A DNA stretch of 64,000 nt from Crotalaria pallida (lineage: Eukaryota > Streptophyta > Magnoliopsida > Fabales > Fabaceae). Position 1 is the stretch's first letter, and every line of letters starts with the position of its first letter. Both the position numbers and the translations under genes were made by a program. Of this stretch, positions 44,482-55,096 are shown in pieces. The notes beneath the pieces are model-generated. The model ran no database searches. It saw only the letters and a list, made by a program, of their open reading frames with translations, and had not been told where the DNA came from. The DNA is taken from positions 125,161,706 to 125,225,705 of the forward strand of contig CM075650.1 of NCBI GenBank assembly GCA_037953625.1, in the 5' to 3' direction.

Positions 44482-45378
44482 ATGTATAATTATAGTTGTA
44501 ATAGTGATTCAGATTGTGATAGATTTATTCCATATTATCCTTATCCTCCAAACTATGTTGCACAAAATATAACTCCTAGGAAGGCCCAATGGGAAATAGC
44601 TCTAGAGAAACTTGAGAAAGCCACTGAGGATTTTGTTAAAGATAGCAAAAATAATTTTAGATCACCTCGTGTTGAACCAATTCCTCCCCCTGTGGAGAAA
44701 GAGTCATGGGAAATTAACTAAGAGAAATTAGCTCAAAAAATTAGTAGTAGTGTTCAAGAAATTAATTTTATAAAAGAAGAAAACAGAAAAAGTTTTGAGA
44801 ACATAGAAATAGCACTTGAGCAAATTTCAAAATATGTATCTGACGAGTTACAAGCATTATCAACAATTTTTGACTCTCCTAAAAAAGAGGAAGAAGTTGT
44901 GCTAATAGATGTGACCAATGATCAAATCCCTTTAGAAGAGCAAAATTCTGAAAAAGAAATTGTGCATGATAGATTTGCGGAAAAGGATCAAAATATAACA
45001 ATCAAAGGTTTGAAAATTGTAGAAAAAATTGAACCACCCTTGCATGAGGAATTTGTTGCTATAAAGAATGTTATTAAATCTAGTTCATGCTTGGGTGATT
45101 CAAAATTTTTCTATTATATTCAGCCTAAATACTTTTATGAAAATCATCTAGAACAATCTGAATCATTATTAAGCAATGAGAAGCATGAGAAAGTAATCTT
45201 CCTGACTAATGGAGTTAACAACTTCATGATGGATGATGGAAGAAAAGATCACCTAAGGTCTTTCCCATGGGATGTGGGCATAACTCATTATTGTTGCATC
45301 ACATGGGATTTGACCCATAGAATTTGGGATCCTGGTGGATTTTTTTACATAAGCAGTAGTGTAGGTTTCAATTCTTAG
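44482..45378 (+). pseudogene. NA gene of unknown function, copy 2 (one in-frame stop)
   Basis: This is the second copy of the gene at 21398-22276, nearly identical. ATG at 44482 (MYNYSCNSDSDCDRF); the frame reads through the site of the stop in copy 1 (Leu-Glu-Lys-Ala) but has its own TAA at 44719-44721, where copy 1 has a Gln codon. It then stays open from 44722 to 45378. A shorter T run near 45340 changes the last residues from FFLHKQ to FFYISSSVGFNS. The stops differ between copies, so the parent gene was probably intact at insertion. It is Lys/Glu-rich, with a likely coiled-coil N-terminal half and an aromatic C-terminal end. Function unknown. Confidence 0.7.
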
Positions 45379-45389
45379 GTAGTTGTTGT

Positions 45390-47212
45390 GTAAAGAAAAA
45401 ATGGAGGAACAGACCTCGTGCGCCCTAGGCGCACACGGTCGCGCGCCTCAGGCGCGCGGGGCTGCTGCATATCCAGTTTCGGGGAATTTCACTCCTACTT
45501 TTTAGGAACAGATTTTTTTTTAGTAATAGATATTTTTTTATTTTATTTTATCTTTTAGGATTAGATTAGTTTTTTTTATCTTTTTATTTTTTTTATCTTA
45601 TCTTTTAGGATTAGATTAGTTTTATATCTTTTAGGAATTTGTTTTATCTTTTTAGGATTAGATTTATCTTAGAATTATTTTTAGAATAGATTTTTTTTAT
45701 TTTTTTTTATTATTTTCGTTTTTTTATTTTTCTATTTTTTAGGGATAGATTTATTTTAAGATTAGATTTGTATTTGTAGGATTTGGACCCCATTAGCCCA
45801 ATTTTTTTATTGCACCCTAGGCCCCTGTACCTCACCAAAAATATTGTCCAACTTTTTAGGTAGTTTTTAATTTTTATTTTGTAATTTTAGGCTAGATTAG
45901 TTTGCTTGAGGACAAGCCAACATCTAAGTTTGGGGGAGTATATACAAAATAAAAATTGATTTTTCCAGACTTGAATTGTTTCCCCATATTTGGTATTGGT
46001 TTGTGTCTCTAGTGAAAGTAGGTGATTTTTCTAACCTTAGGACTTTTTCTCTTTTGATGCATGTATATATTTAGTTTAGGATTTAGACTCATTGGCATTA
46101 GAATCTGTTTGATTGAACTGAACATGATTGCGGTGACTGTGTTATTTCGACAAAGGCATTCAGAACTTGTGATTAGTGAACTGACTTTATCCAAGTGTGA
46201 GATTTTGAGCCTATTGAGAGGTAAATTTTATTGAAATATTCTAATATTGAGACCCCTATTCTTTCATAAGTGCGTTCACTTTGATATTGTCTTCTAGAAC
46301 TTGACCTGTGACCATTTCAAAATTGATAATTGATTGTATGCATTAAGATGATTAAGGCACCTAGGATGTGTTTTTGTGGCCTTCAGATGTTTTGCATTGA
46401 AAATAATTCCATTAGTTGCCCATTTTGAGCCTTATAATGATATATATTTTTTCTTTGGTACCTTGCATTGATTGATTCTATTGTGAGTACCTTGGGAATT
46501 GTGAATGAGCAATTAAGTGGAATGTGAGCAGTTAAGTGAAATGTGATGCAAAAGTAAAAAGATAAAAAGTGTATGAGTTCTATTTATCTTCCATAGAAAA
46601 AAAAAAGAAAAAAGAAAATAAAGAATGAAGTATTGAATCAAATGAAAAAGTGAAAAGGAAGAGAATAGAAAAGGAAAGGCATTTGCAAAAGAAAGGAAAA
46701 AAAATGTTTTTGATGAGAGTATTGTTCTTTATTGTATTTATTGCTCATTCATGGTTTTTGAGGGAATTTTTGCTTTGCATTTAGCCCTTAGTTTTATCCC
46801 TTCTTTCTTTTATCCCACCGAACACTTTTAGCCATGGCCCCATTACAACCAAAAATAAGACCTTTTGATTTTTGCATACTTTCGATAATTTCAGTGGAGA
46901 TACTGGTCTATGGTCAAGCCTATGGTAACACATTATCATTGTTGAACTTGAGTGAATTGAAAATATGACCCTTATACACTTTTGAGAGAAACAATTGAGA
47001 GGTTGAGAGTGTTCGCTAATTCTGAGTTCTGGATGGGATTGTTATGTTAACCAGTATGTAATTGTGAATAGGTCATGATAATAAGAGTGTCGAAGTAGAT
47101 GAGTCGTAGTCTTAGATTAGGTGTATTCATGTTGATTTAGGGAATTTGTCTTTTGTTTAGAATTTTTATTTTACTTTTGCCTGGGACATGCAAAATGCTA
47201 AGTTTGGGGGAG
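45390..47212 (+). other. NA internal non-coding region, copy 2
   Basis: Same content as 22290-24129: GC-rich motif cluster (45415-45475), T-rich tract, extra polypurine-like site (45924-45938), A-rich stretch (46595-46700) and true polypurine tract (47197-47212). No supported gene. Confidence 0.75.
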
Positions 47213-49801
47213 TAATTTGGGTCTGATATATATACTTTTTGGACTTCATTTGACTCTCTTTTACTATGTATTTGGCTTGTTTCTCTAGCAAAGTTAGGAC
47301 TTTTTATTAGATTTTAATTATTTTAGTAGTTTAGGGTCCCTTGGAATGTTTTGATCCTTTTTGGGTATTTTTCAGGTACTTATGGAGTTTAAATGCAAAA
47401 TATATTCATGGATTTGGATATAGGATGAAAAGAGCTTCGAAACGGTCCATGAACAGAGTAAAACGGAGTCCGGATGAGTCCGTAGCGCCCAAAACAGTCC
47501 GGGGCGCGCGTGCTGAAAATGTACAGACCCCGTGCGCGCCCCGGGCGCGTGGACGGATGCGCCCCAGGCGCGCGGACCGCGTGGAAGTGACGCTGGTTGG
47601 TATTTTGGCCATAACTTGAGCTACGCTTATCCAAATAAGGCGATCTTGGTATTTTAAAGCTAAGGAAAAGATCTACAACTTTTCCAGAAATAGCCTTGCT
47701 CAAATTCGTCCGTCTTCAGGGTCAAAATCAGGGCCGAAGTTGAGTGTCAGACATGAGAAAGCCCAATTGGACCAGATTCTGAACAAAATAGAAGAAGAGA
47801 AGTCTAATTTGGCTTCATATCTTATCTTTGGTCAGAAATTAGAAGATAAACATGGACCTTATCTATTAGATTTAATTAAGATATCTTTTAGGATTTGTTT
47901 TACTCTTTAAATAGAGGATTTGTAAATAGTTTTCAGTAGGTTTTAAGATCATATAATTCAATTAGAATTAGAGAGAGAGGTTAGTAACATCTATTGAGAC
48001 CAAGGAGGCAAGGCACGAGGATTGAAGGTCTCTTGGAGAAATAACCAGTATTGTCTATGATATGAGGTTTTCTCTTTGCTTCTGTTTTCTTTATTTCTAT
48101 ATGTGTAACTAAAACTGTAACATCCCAAACTTCATTTATAGTGTAATCTATGTTGTGATGGTCCTAGGGTAGAAGAATTGAGGGCATAAGTTAGAAACTT
48201 AACCAATTAAGCATGCAACCTTAGGTTTAAAACATAGGAATTTAGGAAATTAGAATAACAAGATTGGTAGCTTAAAACATAAATTCCACCGCTGGATGTG
48301 AAGTACGATAGGTGAGGAAGCTTGCTTTAAAATTTGAAGAAGATCCAACGGGTAACGAAGAAGTATTGGCCTCTCAAAGTCTGGGTACTGCAAAACTGAA
48401 CTGCTTAATCGATTAAACTGCAGCTTAATCGATTAAACTGCAGCTTAATCGATTAAGGCCAGAAAATGGGAAATGGCTTAATCGATTAAAGGCTGTAGAT
48501 GCTGAAAAAAAATAAAGGGCGTCCATCTCTTAGAGTTTGCAAAGCTCGAACTTTCTCTCCTCTAGGGCACAAATTCACTCACTCTAATTGATCAACTCTC
48601 AAGAGAATCACTCCAAGTCCATCCCCAAATCCATCCTTGTAGCTCCAAGTAAGTGGTTGTTGCTTATGTTCTTCTTTTCCTTTCCCCTAGAATTCGAATT
48701 TCTCTCTCCCTCTTGCTCCCATGGCACTTCAATCATCAACCTAGGGAGGTCTTGATGGGGTCACGAATTTCCATCAAGAGTCTTGGGTAAAACTTAATAA
48801 AGTGTCTCTTTATTGTATTGATTTTAGGTTCCTCCCTCTCCTTTGATTTGTGGCCATTATTCAAGTGTGCTCCAAGCACAAATTCTCTCTCTAACTCTAA
48901 GGACTTGAGGTAAGGAGGTTTGTGTTACCTTATTCTAGGGGGTAGGTTGTATTATATTTATGTTGGGTTGCTAGGAGGTGTTTGTTAGTTTTGATGAGGA
49001 ACCCTAGGATAGTTAGTAATATATTACACTGTGATTATGCCTTTAAGTATATTGATATGTGATGTTATGTGCAAATGTGACTTGATAATTGATTTAATAT
49101 TGATAGGTGGGGTTATGTGCAATTGTGATTTTGAAATTGATTTAAGTGGAGATCATTGTGCTAAATTATATTGAGCCCGGAAATTATGAATGGTATTTGA
49201 GCATGTTGATATGGACTAGTAAAATGACACTTTAGGAAATGAAAATAAAATGGTATGAATAATTGATGAAAATCCAGGAGATTGGAAACGAATGAAATAA
49301 TTGGAAACGAAATTGAAAGATTTAAAGATCCGGAATTATTTAGTGGTGTATGAGGTACCTTCCGGCGTGGAGGTGAAGTACCCACCGGCCAAATTGTATG
49401 AGGTACCTTCCGGTGTGGAGGTGAAGTACAATGGTATGAGGTACCTTCCGGTGTGGAGGTGAAGTACCCATAGGCCACAATGTATGAGGTACCTTCCTGT
49501 GTGGAGGTGATGTAACACCCTCACTTATTATTAGTAATTATTAGGTTTTATAAAAATCGGAGTTTGAAAATTTCTTTTTAATACCTAAATTCCTTTAAAA
49601 GGTTTTACGGAAATCCGGCAGAGTTTCCTCTATTTTCCGGACTTCCCAAAATTTTTCTTCTAAAAACCTGTCAGTCCAGAAACTTTTAAAACATAAACAA
49701 CAACAGTCTAATAGTTATATCAGATCCTAATTCCCGATGGATACAAAGTTCAGGGCGAACAACTATTACATATTTGAATTACAAAATACTGGTCCACTCA
49801 A

Positions 49802-49839
<38 letters not shown>

Positions 49840-49843
<4 letters not shown>

Positions 49844-49862
49844 CTCCACGTTGTGGAATGAA
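49840..49862 (-). other. LTR hairpin after GGCCGGGCAGGATC, Chr5 3' LTR
   Basis: Minus strand: TTCATTCCAC / AAC / GTGGAGTGAA, a 10-bp stem with one G-U pair. Copy in the other LTR at 55412-55434 with a changed loop base. Confidence 0.65.
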
Positions 49863-49904
49863 GATCCTGCCCGGCCAGCACTGGTGTATGCTCCACTTGC
49901 GTAC

Positions 49905-51321
49905 CTGAAAAAATGTTAACAACACAGGGGAAGCATCACACAGAACTTAAAAAGGAGATTTCTAAGCAGATATATACGACACGCCAAAACTATTCAAGCC
50001 TATGCTATGCTACACAATTCATGTTCTTCTTTCCTTTTTACCACCTGATTGTTTCCCAATTCTTATCCTTTCTAAATGTTTTCTTTTAGATAATCCTTAA
50101 TCTCTATTTATCCATGTTACTCATTACTTTCGTTATTTTCCTCTCTATTCTCATTTGTATTTCCATTTTAAACTTCCATTTATGTAATTCTCATTACTCT
50201 TTTTCCTTTCCATTTTCCTTTATTACTTTTGCTCTTTCCTTTTTCACATTTACTATCTGGCCACAGGGTCAATACAACCACCTGCGCCGTTTACCAATCA
50301 TAATAGGCCACAGGGTCAATACAACCACCTGCGCCGTTTACCAATCATAATAGGCCACAGGGTCAATACAACCACCTGCGCCGTTTACCAATCATAATAG
50401 GCCACAGGGTCAATACAACCACCTGCGCCGTTTACCAATCATAATAGGCCACAGGGTCAATACAACCACCTGTGACATCTATCATTTTATCTAGGCCACA
50501 GGGTCAATACAACCACCTGTGCCATGCCACAGGGTCAATACAACCACCTGTGACATTTATCATTTTCTTTATTTCTCATCATTAACTCGTCTTATCCTTT
50601 TCTCTTTACATTTAGTCCCTTAATTCTCTTTAATTCTTTTAATTCATTAATCCATCTTTAATCCCTATTATGTGTTTACTCCCCTTGTCCCTTTTCCTTA
50701 TTTTTGTTTATTCTAAATATATTCAACTCACTAATAATTCTCGTTCCCAATTAACTTTGCTTGATTTAGCCCTATGCATTATATTTCAATTCTCGCCACT
50801 CACCCTTAATAAATTTCATTTCCCTTTCTTTTCTTTTTCTTCTTCTCTTCCTCTGTTTATTTTTCCTACATCACTCATATTTAATAATTCCTAGCTCATG
50901 CATTTAGAACCAAATATATTATTTCTTTTTCCGTTAACCCTCTCTTTCTTATTTTCCGTTTATTTCTTTCCTCTAATGGTTAATTACTCATTCACTCCAT
51001 TTATTTCTATTAACCTTATTTCGTCCTAATTTAATTCTCAACTCATTTCTACACTTTCTTTATTTAGTTCCGGCTCTCCCTAATCAATCTCTAATTTCTT
51101 CCCTTTCTTACTTACGCTACTCACTCATTATTATAATTCCGCTTATTTCGTTGCTAATTGTTTCAACTCTTCTTTAACTAAATTTTCTTTCCTAATTATC
51201 TTCCTTCATTATTAGCGGGCTACTCTAAGGTTCATTAACAATTACCATTTTCCCCGGTCCTAGCGATAGATATAACTACCCAGAAATACACCCCTTAAGG
51301 ACTGGTAATGAAACCCCTTAC
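49905..51321 (-). other. Predicted intron in the Chr5 3' LTR
   Basis: Minus-strand donor GATTGAG|GTAAGG (51321) and acceptor CATTTTTTCAG|GTACGC (49905), 1417 bases enclosing the minisatellite. The same pair in the 5' LTR is 57127 to 55477. Not tested. Confidence 0.45.
50259..50563. repeat. GGCCACAGGGTC minisatellite, Chr5 3' LTR
   Basis: Units of about 46 bp (GGCCACAGGGTCAATACAAC then CACCTGCGCCGTTTACCAATCATAATA), four of this form, then three variant units. The other LTR (55831-56365) has eight plus four. Confidence 0.9.
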
Positions 51322-52560
51322 CTCAATCGATGACAGCGAGAGGGGAAACCTTAGTCTGACGCTTTACTCCCCGCCTTACGCTCTAGCTCGGCTCCAATTT
51401 GATCCTAAGCTTCCAAAATCTTTGATTCCAAGCACGGCGGGGACAATCGATCTCGATCGCGGTGACGGTGTTGCTCCTCGTTATTTGCGAACGATCGCGG
51501 CCGGATCGAGGCCCAAGCTTCAAGCCTCGGACTACCCAAAACAAGCCCGGTGCGAATCACGATCGGTGTCGGTGTCGGCGTCGGTGAGATCCGGCGAGGA
51601 GATAGAAAACCCTAGAGGAGAGAGAAACACAAAGGGAGGAGGAAGAGAGTAAGGGAACTCAATCAATAGGGAAAGGGAGAGGAAGAAGAGGTCATGGTGG
51701 TGGTGGTGGGTGGTGGCTCGTGGTGGTGGCTATGGTATGGTGTGGTGGTGGAGGAAAAGGAGGAGAGGGAGAGAAAAGGAGGGAAAGAGACTAAGAGGGA
51801 GGAGAGAGAGAGGCGTCCATGGTGATGATGGTGGGCTTGGCGGTGGATGGAGGGGTGCTTGGGGGCTGCTGGACGGAGGTGGGTGAAGGGAGAAGGTCTG
51901 GGGCGGAGAAATGAGGAGAGAAGGGGGTCTGGTGCGCAGCTCTTATAGAGCTGGTGCGGATCAGATCCGCGTGCGCGCCTGAGCGCGGACGGGTCGCGCC
52001 TGAGCGCGGGGCACGCACCAGGCTGGTGCTGGTGCGGAAACGCGTGCGTCTGGGGCGGGGGATGGGAGACTCTGGCGCGCCATTTTCTGGTTGGTGCGCA
52101 CGTTGCGCATCAGGGGCGCGCCTGGGCGAATTTTCCACGGGTTTGGTGCACCTGGTGCACACTGGTGCGCCTGGGCGTGCACCGGTGCGCCTGGGCGTGC
52201 ACCAGTGGTTCCTGACTTCGATTCGTCATAACTTTTTCGTTAACCGTCGGATCGAGTCCAAATTTTTAGGAAAGCTTCTTCACCCCATAAACTTCATATC
52301 CAACGGTGGAATTTATTTTCTTAGCATCCTATAATAAATTTCTAATTTTCTCTTTTCGGTCGATTTCTAGCATCGAAAACGCCGATTTAACTCCCGATCT
52401 CGCTTATATGACTTTGCCCAAAGCCATAAATGCCTTCTATACAACTCCTAGGTCCTATATTCACCACTCACATATCTAGAAAAATTCATTGAGTCACTTT
52501 TCCAATTTTTCTAAGGTTTTTAATAATTATTTCATTTAAATCAAAGTTTAGGATGTTACA

Positions 52561-52580
52561 ATTCTCCCCCACTTATTAGA
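52561..52580 (-). other. Polypurine tract of Chr5
   Basis: The minus strand reads CTAATAAGTGGGGGAGAAT directly before the 3' LTR. Similar AAGTGGGGGAG sites occur again at 52804-52816 and 53394-53407. Confidence 0.8.
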
Positions 52581-54000
52581 ATTTCGTCCCCGAAATTCCG
52601 TTCAATTCCTTCAAATGGAGGACCATCCCATGGGTAAGCTTCTGATCACGGTTTTCACTTCCCTTCGATCTTTACTTTCCGCTCCGTATGCGGTTAGAGT
52701 CATGCTTATTCCAACGTCTGTCTTCTAGCACCACGTACCAACTCCATCAGGATCGTCAATTTTCTTATTATTAAAGTTCCATCTCCCATTCCTTGGATTG
52801 AAATCCTCCCCCACTTAGCATCGACATAATTGATTATATCCATGCTAGAGGGTTATGCTTATCCGTTGCTCAGAATAGAGTACACCGGTTCCCGACCGGT
52901 ATCCAAGGCTAAAAAGAGGACACGTGGGTGACAATCTATCAGTAGGCATAGAACTATGTCGGGTTTCTATGACTTGGCGAATTCTCACCAATGCATCTGA
53001 GATGCTTGGAACTTGAAGAGAGTGAAGATGAAAGGAAGAAACATGAAGCACTCAAGAGCGAGTCTCATGGTTTTTGCAAGATGACCCAGGATGTACTGGG
53101 TACGTGTCAAGCAAGAAGACAATGGAGATTATTCCCCAAAGTGTGCATTTTCAGCAGAGAGTCGCCGAAGGATGCGGTCCTACGGATCTGCGGTTAATTG
53201 ATTGGTCTCGGTCAAAGTCTAGCTGTTGCTTCTCGATTCAGTGTCGTTTTGGGAAGGTCTTGTTTTATTCTTTAGTTTAACCCTCATTCGGTTCTCTTCG
53301 AAGTGTTTGGAAGTATCTGCTTAGTAGTCCTATGGCTTACGGTATGCTTATGAGTTATTGTCGCTCGGATAGGATTCGAATCGAGTCGTCAAGTCTCCCC
53401 CACTTATTATCAACATACTTGAGTAAGTCGAAGGCAGGGAGGAAACTGGGTCGATTCCAAGAATCAATTAGCTAAGTTCTCACAAGTTGGAGAGGTGGTT
53501 CGATTACTGAGTTGAACGTTCTCGGTGGAAATACCGAATAAGAGTGTCTTAAATGGGATTGATTTGCGAATTACTGTTTACGAGTCTTAGGAAAGATCCT
53601 ATAGGATTAGAGTTCAATCGGACGTTCGACGGAGATGGAATTTCTAAATGGTTCGTTTGGATCTCCATTAGATGATTGCAATAATATAACATGTCGATAA
53701 ACGCGAAGACCGAGGTGGTCAGTCCCAATCTCACATTTATCAACTGTACATCACTGCGTTATTGAATGATAGCTTTATCTTTTAACAAGTGCAAGAGAAA
53801 GGACGACCAATCCTGACCTCACACTCTATCAGAGGATGACACTATCATAACCGAGTTCGGTGGAATTTCTAACTAGGTTTTAACACTTATCGACTCCTTC
53901 TAGATTACACTACTCACACTTACTCTAGGCAAAGACACTAAAGCAACTAGTTGATGCAGCATTAATATAAAAAGTACCTTGGATAAGTTCATTCCTCGTT
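52581..54000 (-). other. Chr5 internal segment of unknown origin between gag and polypurine tract
   Basis: 1.4 kb in place of pro-pol, without recognisable pol motifs or convincing frames. It contains two additional polypurine-tract-like sites. The bases resemble neither the Chr2 filler nor Chr4 pol by eye. Confidence 0.5.
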
Positions 54001-54918
54001 CTACGTGTCCATAGGACAGTTTGTAGCACGGTGTCCGGGTTGCCCGCATTGGAAACAGAGACCTTCCTTTCTACGCTGCTCCAACATCCGACACATACGA
54101 GTATGGGATCCTCCACAATGTGGACATGGTGGCCTGGTCCTTGGAGCAGTCGCACTCTGACCCGCATTCTCTGGCACTACTGCTCTGGTGCGGTTAACAG
54201 CATACGAACCTGATCCTTGAGCCAGTCCCTTACCCTTGTTGAGACCTACTTCATTCGGTATATTCTTGCCCCTTTTCTCTGCTTTATGTCGATTCAAACT
54301 CTTCTCATAAGTGCTAGCCATATTCACCAGCTGAGAGAGGTTAGCTATACCCTGATGCACAAAGACAGTCTGAATCCTGGTATTGAGACCTGCTTCAAAT
54401 TTAACACACTTGGTGCGTTCATCTGCATCCCGATAACTGCCAGAATAGCGAATCAGATCTTCAAATTGTGCCGCATATTCACCGACACTCATACTTCCTT
54501 GCTCCAGATGCAGAAAAGCGATCTCCTTTTCCCTACGAACATCCTCAGGAAAATACTTCCCCAGGAAGTGAGCCTTGAACAGGTCAAAAGTGATATCCTG
54601 ATTAGCTGCCTCCAATTCTCTTCGCACACGTTCCCACCAATACTCTGCTTCGTCAGTCAACATATACTGCGCTAACAACACAGTTTGTTCAGCAGGTGGC
54701 GCTATGGTGCGAAGGATCTTCTCAATTTCCTTGAGCCATCGCTGAGCTCCATCAGGATTATACCCTCCTTCGAACCTAGGCGGTTTGCATTTCCTAAATC
54801 GAGCCATCCAGTCAATTTCGGCTTGGTTCTGTTGCATTCGGGCCTGATTCTGATTCATTTGAATCAGGTTCTCCAATATAGCGGCCATCCGCTCATTCTC
54901 GGCACATCGTCCAGCCAT
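54001..54918 (-). CDS. gag: Chr5 gag, intact 305-codon frame
   Basis: ATG at 54918 (MAGRCAENERMAAILENL), TAG at 54003-54001, 305 residues with no lesion. The N-terminus is Gln/Asn-rich with likely helix. The Retrotrans_gag core carries IDWMARFRK, PPRFEGGYNPDGAQRWL, EYWWERVRRELEA, LGKYFPEDVRREKEIAFL and GSMSVGEYAAQFEDLIRY. A basic linker leads to an upstream Cys/His cluster (PPCPHCGGSHTRMC) and a canonical zinc knuckle, C288, C291, H296, C301 (CFQCGQPGHRATNC). The protein stops four residues after the knuckle, so this is a stand-alone gag rather than a gag-pol. It would assemble particles and bind RNA, depending on pol from another chromovirus. It is preceded by a primer site and the two-hairpin leader. 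This is the only undamaged full gag frame in the window. Confidence 0.92.
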   Translation of the reverse strand: MAGRCAENERMAAILENLIQMNQNQARMQQNQAEIDWMARFRKCKPPRFEGGYNPDGAQRWLKEIEKILRTIAPPAEQTVLLAQYMLTDEAEYWWERVRRELEAANQDITFDLFKAHFLGKYFPEDVRREKEIAFLHLEQGSMSVGEYAAQFEDLIRYSGSYRDADERTKCVKFEAGLNTRIQTVFVHQGIANLSQLVNMASTYEKSLNRHKAEKRGKNIPNEVGLNKGKGLAQGSGSYAVNRTRAVVPENAGQSATAPRTRPPCPHCGGSHTRMCRMLEQRRKEGLCFQCGQPGHRATNCPMDT

Positions 54919-55017
54919 ACTGTTAGGTCATGAAGGGAACAGTCAGTTAAAGACTGAATACTTAATCACTAACCTAATTGTCCTACTCTTAAACTTAGAC
55001 TCTTACTAAACGAACCT

Positions 55018-55063
55018 GTTACTCGCTTGGTGAGTAACCATCGGAGATGTGAGTCCACACTCC
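55018..55063 (-). promoter_or_regulatory. Two-hairpin leader of Chr5
   Basis: Minus strand: hairpin 1 GGAG TGTG GACT CACA T CTCC (55063-55043); hairpin 2 GTTACTC ACCAAGC GAGTAAC (55038-55018). Relative to Chr2 and Chr4, the outer pair of hairpin 2 is G-C instead of A-T, a compensatory change. Confidence 0.6.
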
Positions 55064-55081
55064 AAAGGCCGAGGAAAAACT

Positions 55082-55093
55082 GCTATGATACCA
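55082..55093 (-). other. Primer binding site of Chr5 (one mismatch)
   Basis: The minus strand reads TGGTATCATAGC, differing from the perfect initiator-Met site at the same ninth base as Chr2. Confidence 0.75.
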
Positions 55094-55096
55094 AAA

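Larger units (their letters stand above)
49511..52560 (-). repeat. 3' LTR of Chr5 (3050 bp)
   Basis: On the minus strand starts TGTAACATCCTAAACTTTGA and ends GAGGGTGTTACA. Contains the U3 core shared with Chr2 (52205-52440), a GCGC cluster (51950-52205), a GGT-rich stretch (51690-51760), a predicted intron and an (AT)n run (49805-49840). Confidence 0.9.

Noticed and set aside
50259..50563. CRISPR-like array of direct repeats with spacers
   Set aside because: Spacers are the same sequence in each unit, the context is a plant LTR, and no cas gene is present; it is a minisatellite.
51308..51652. 114-codon plus-strand frame in both Chr5 LTRs (also 57114-57458)
   Set aside because: It is antisense to the element and lies across the predicted LTR exon; conservation between the two LTRs only reflects recent duplication.
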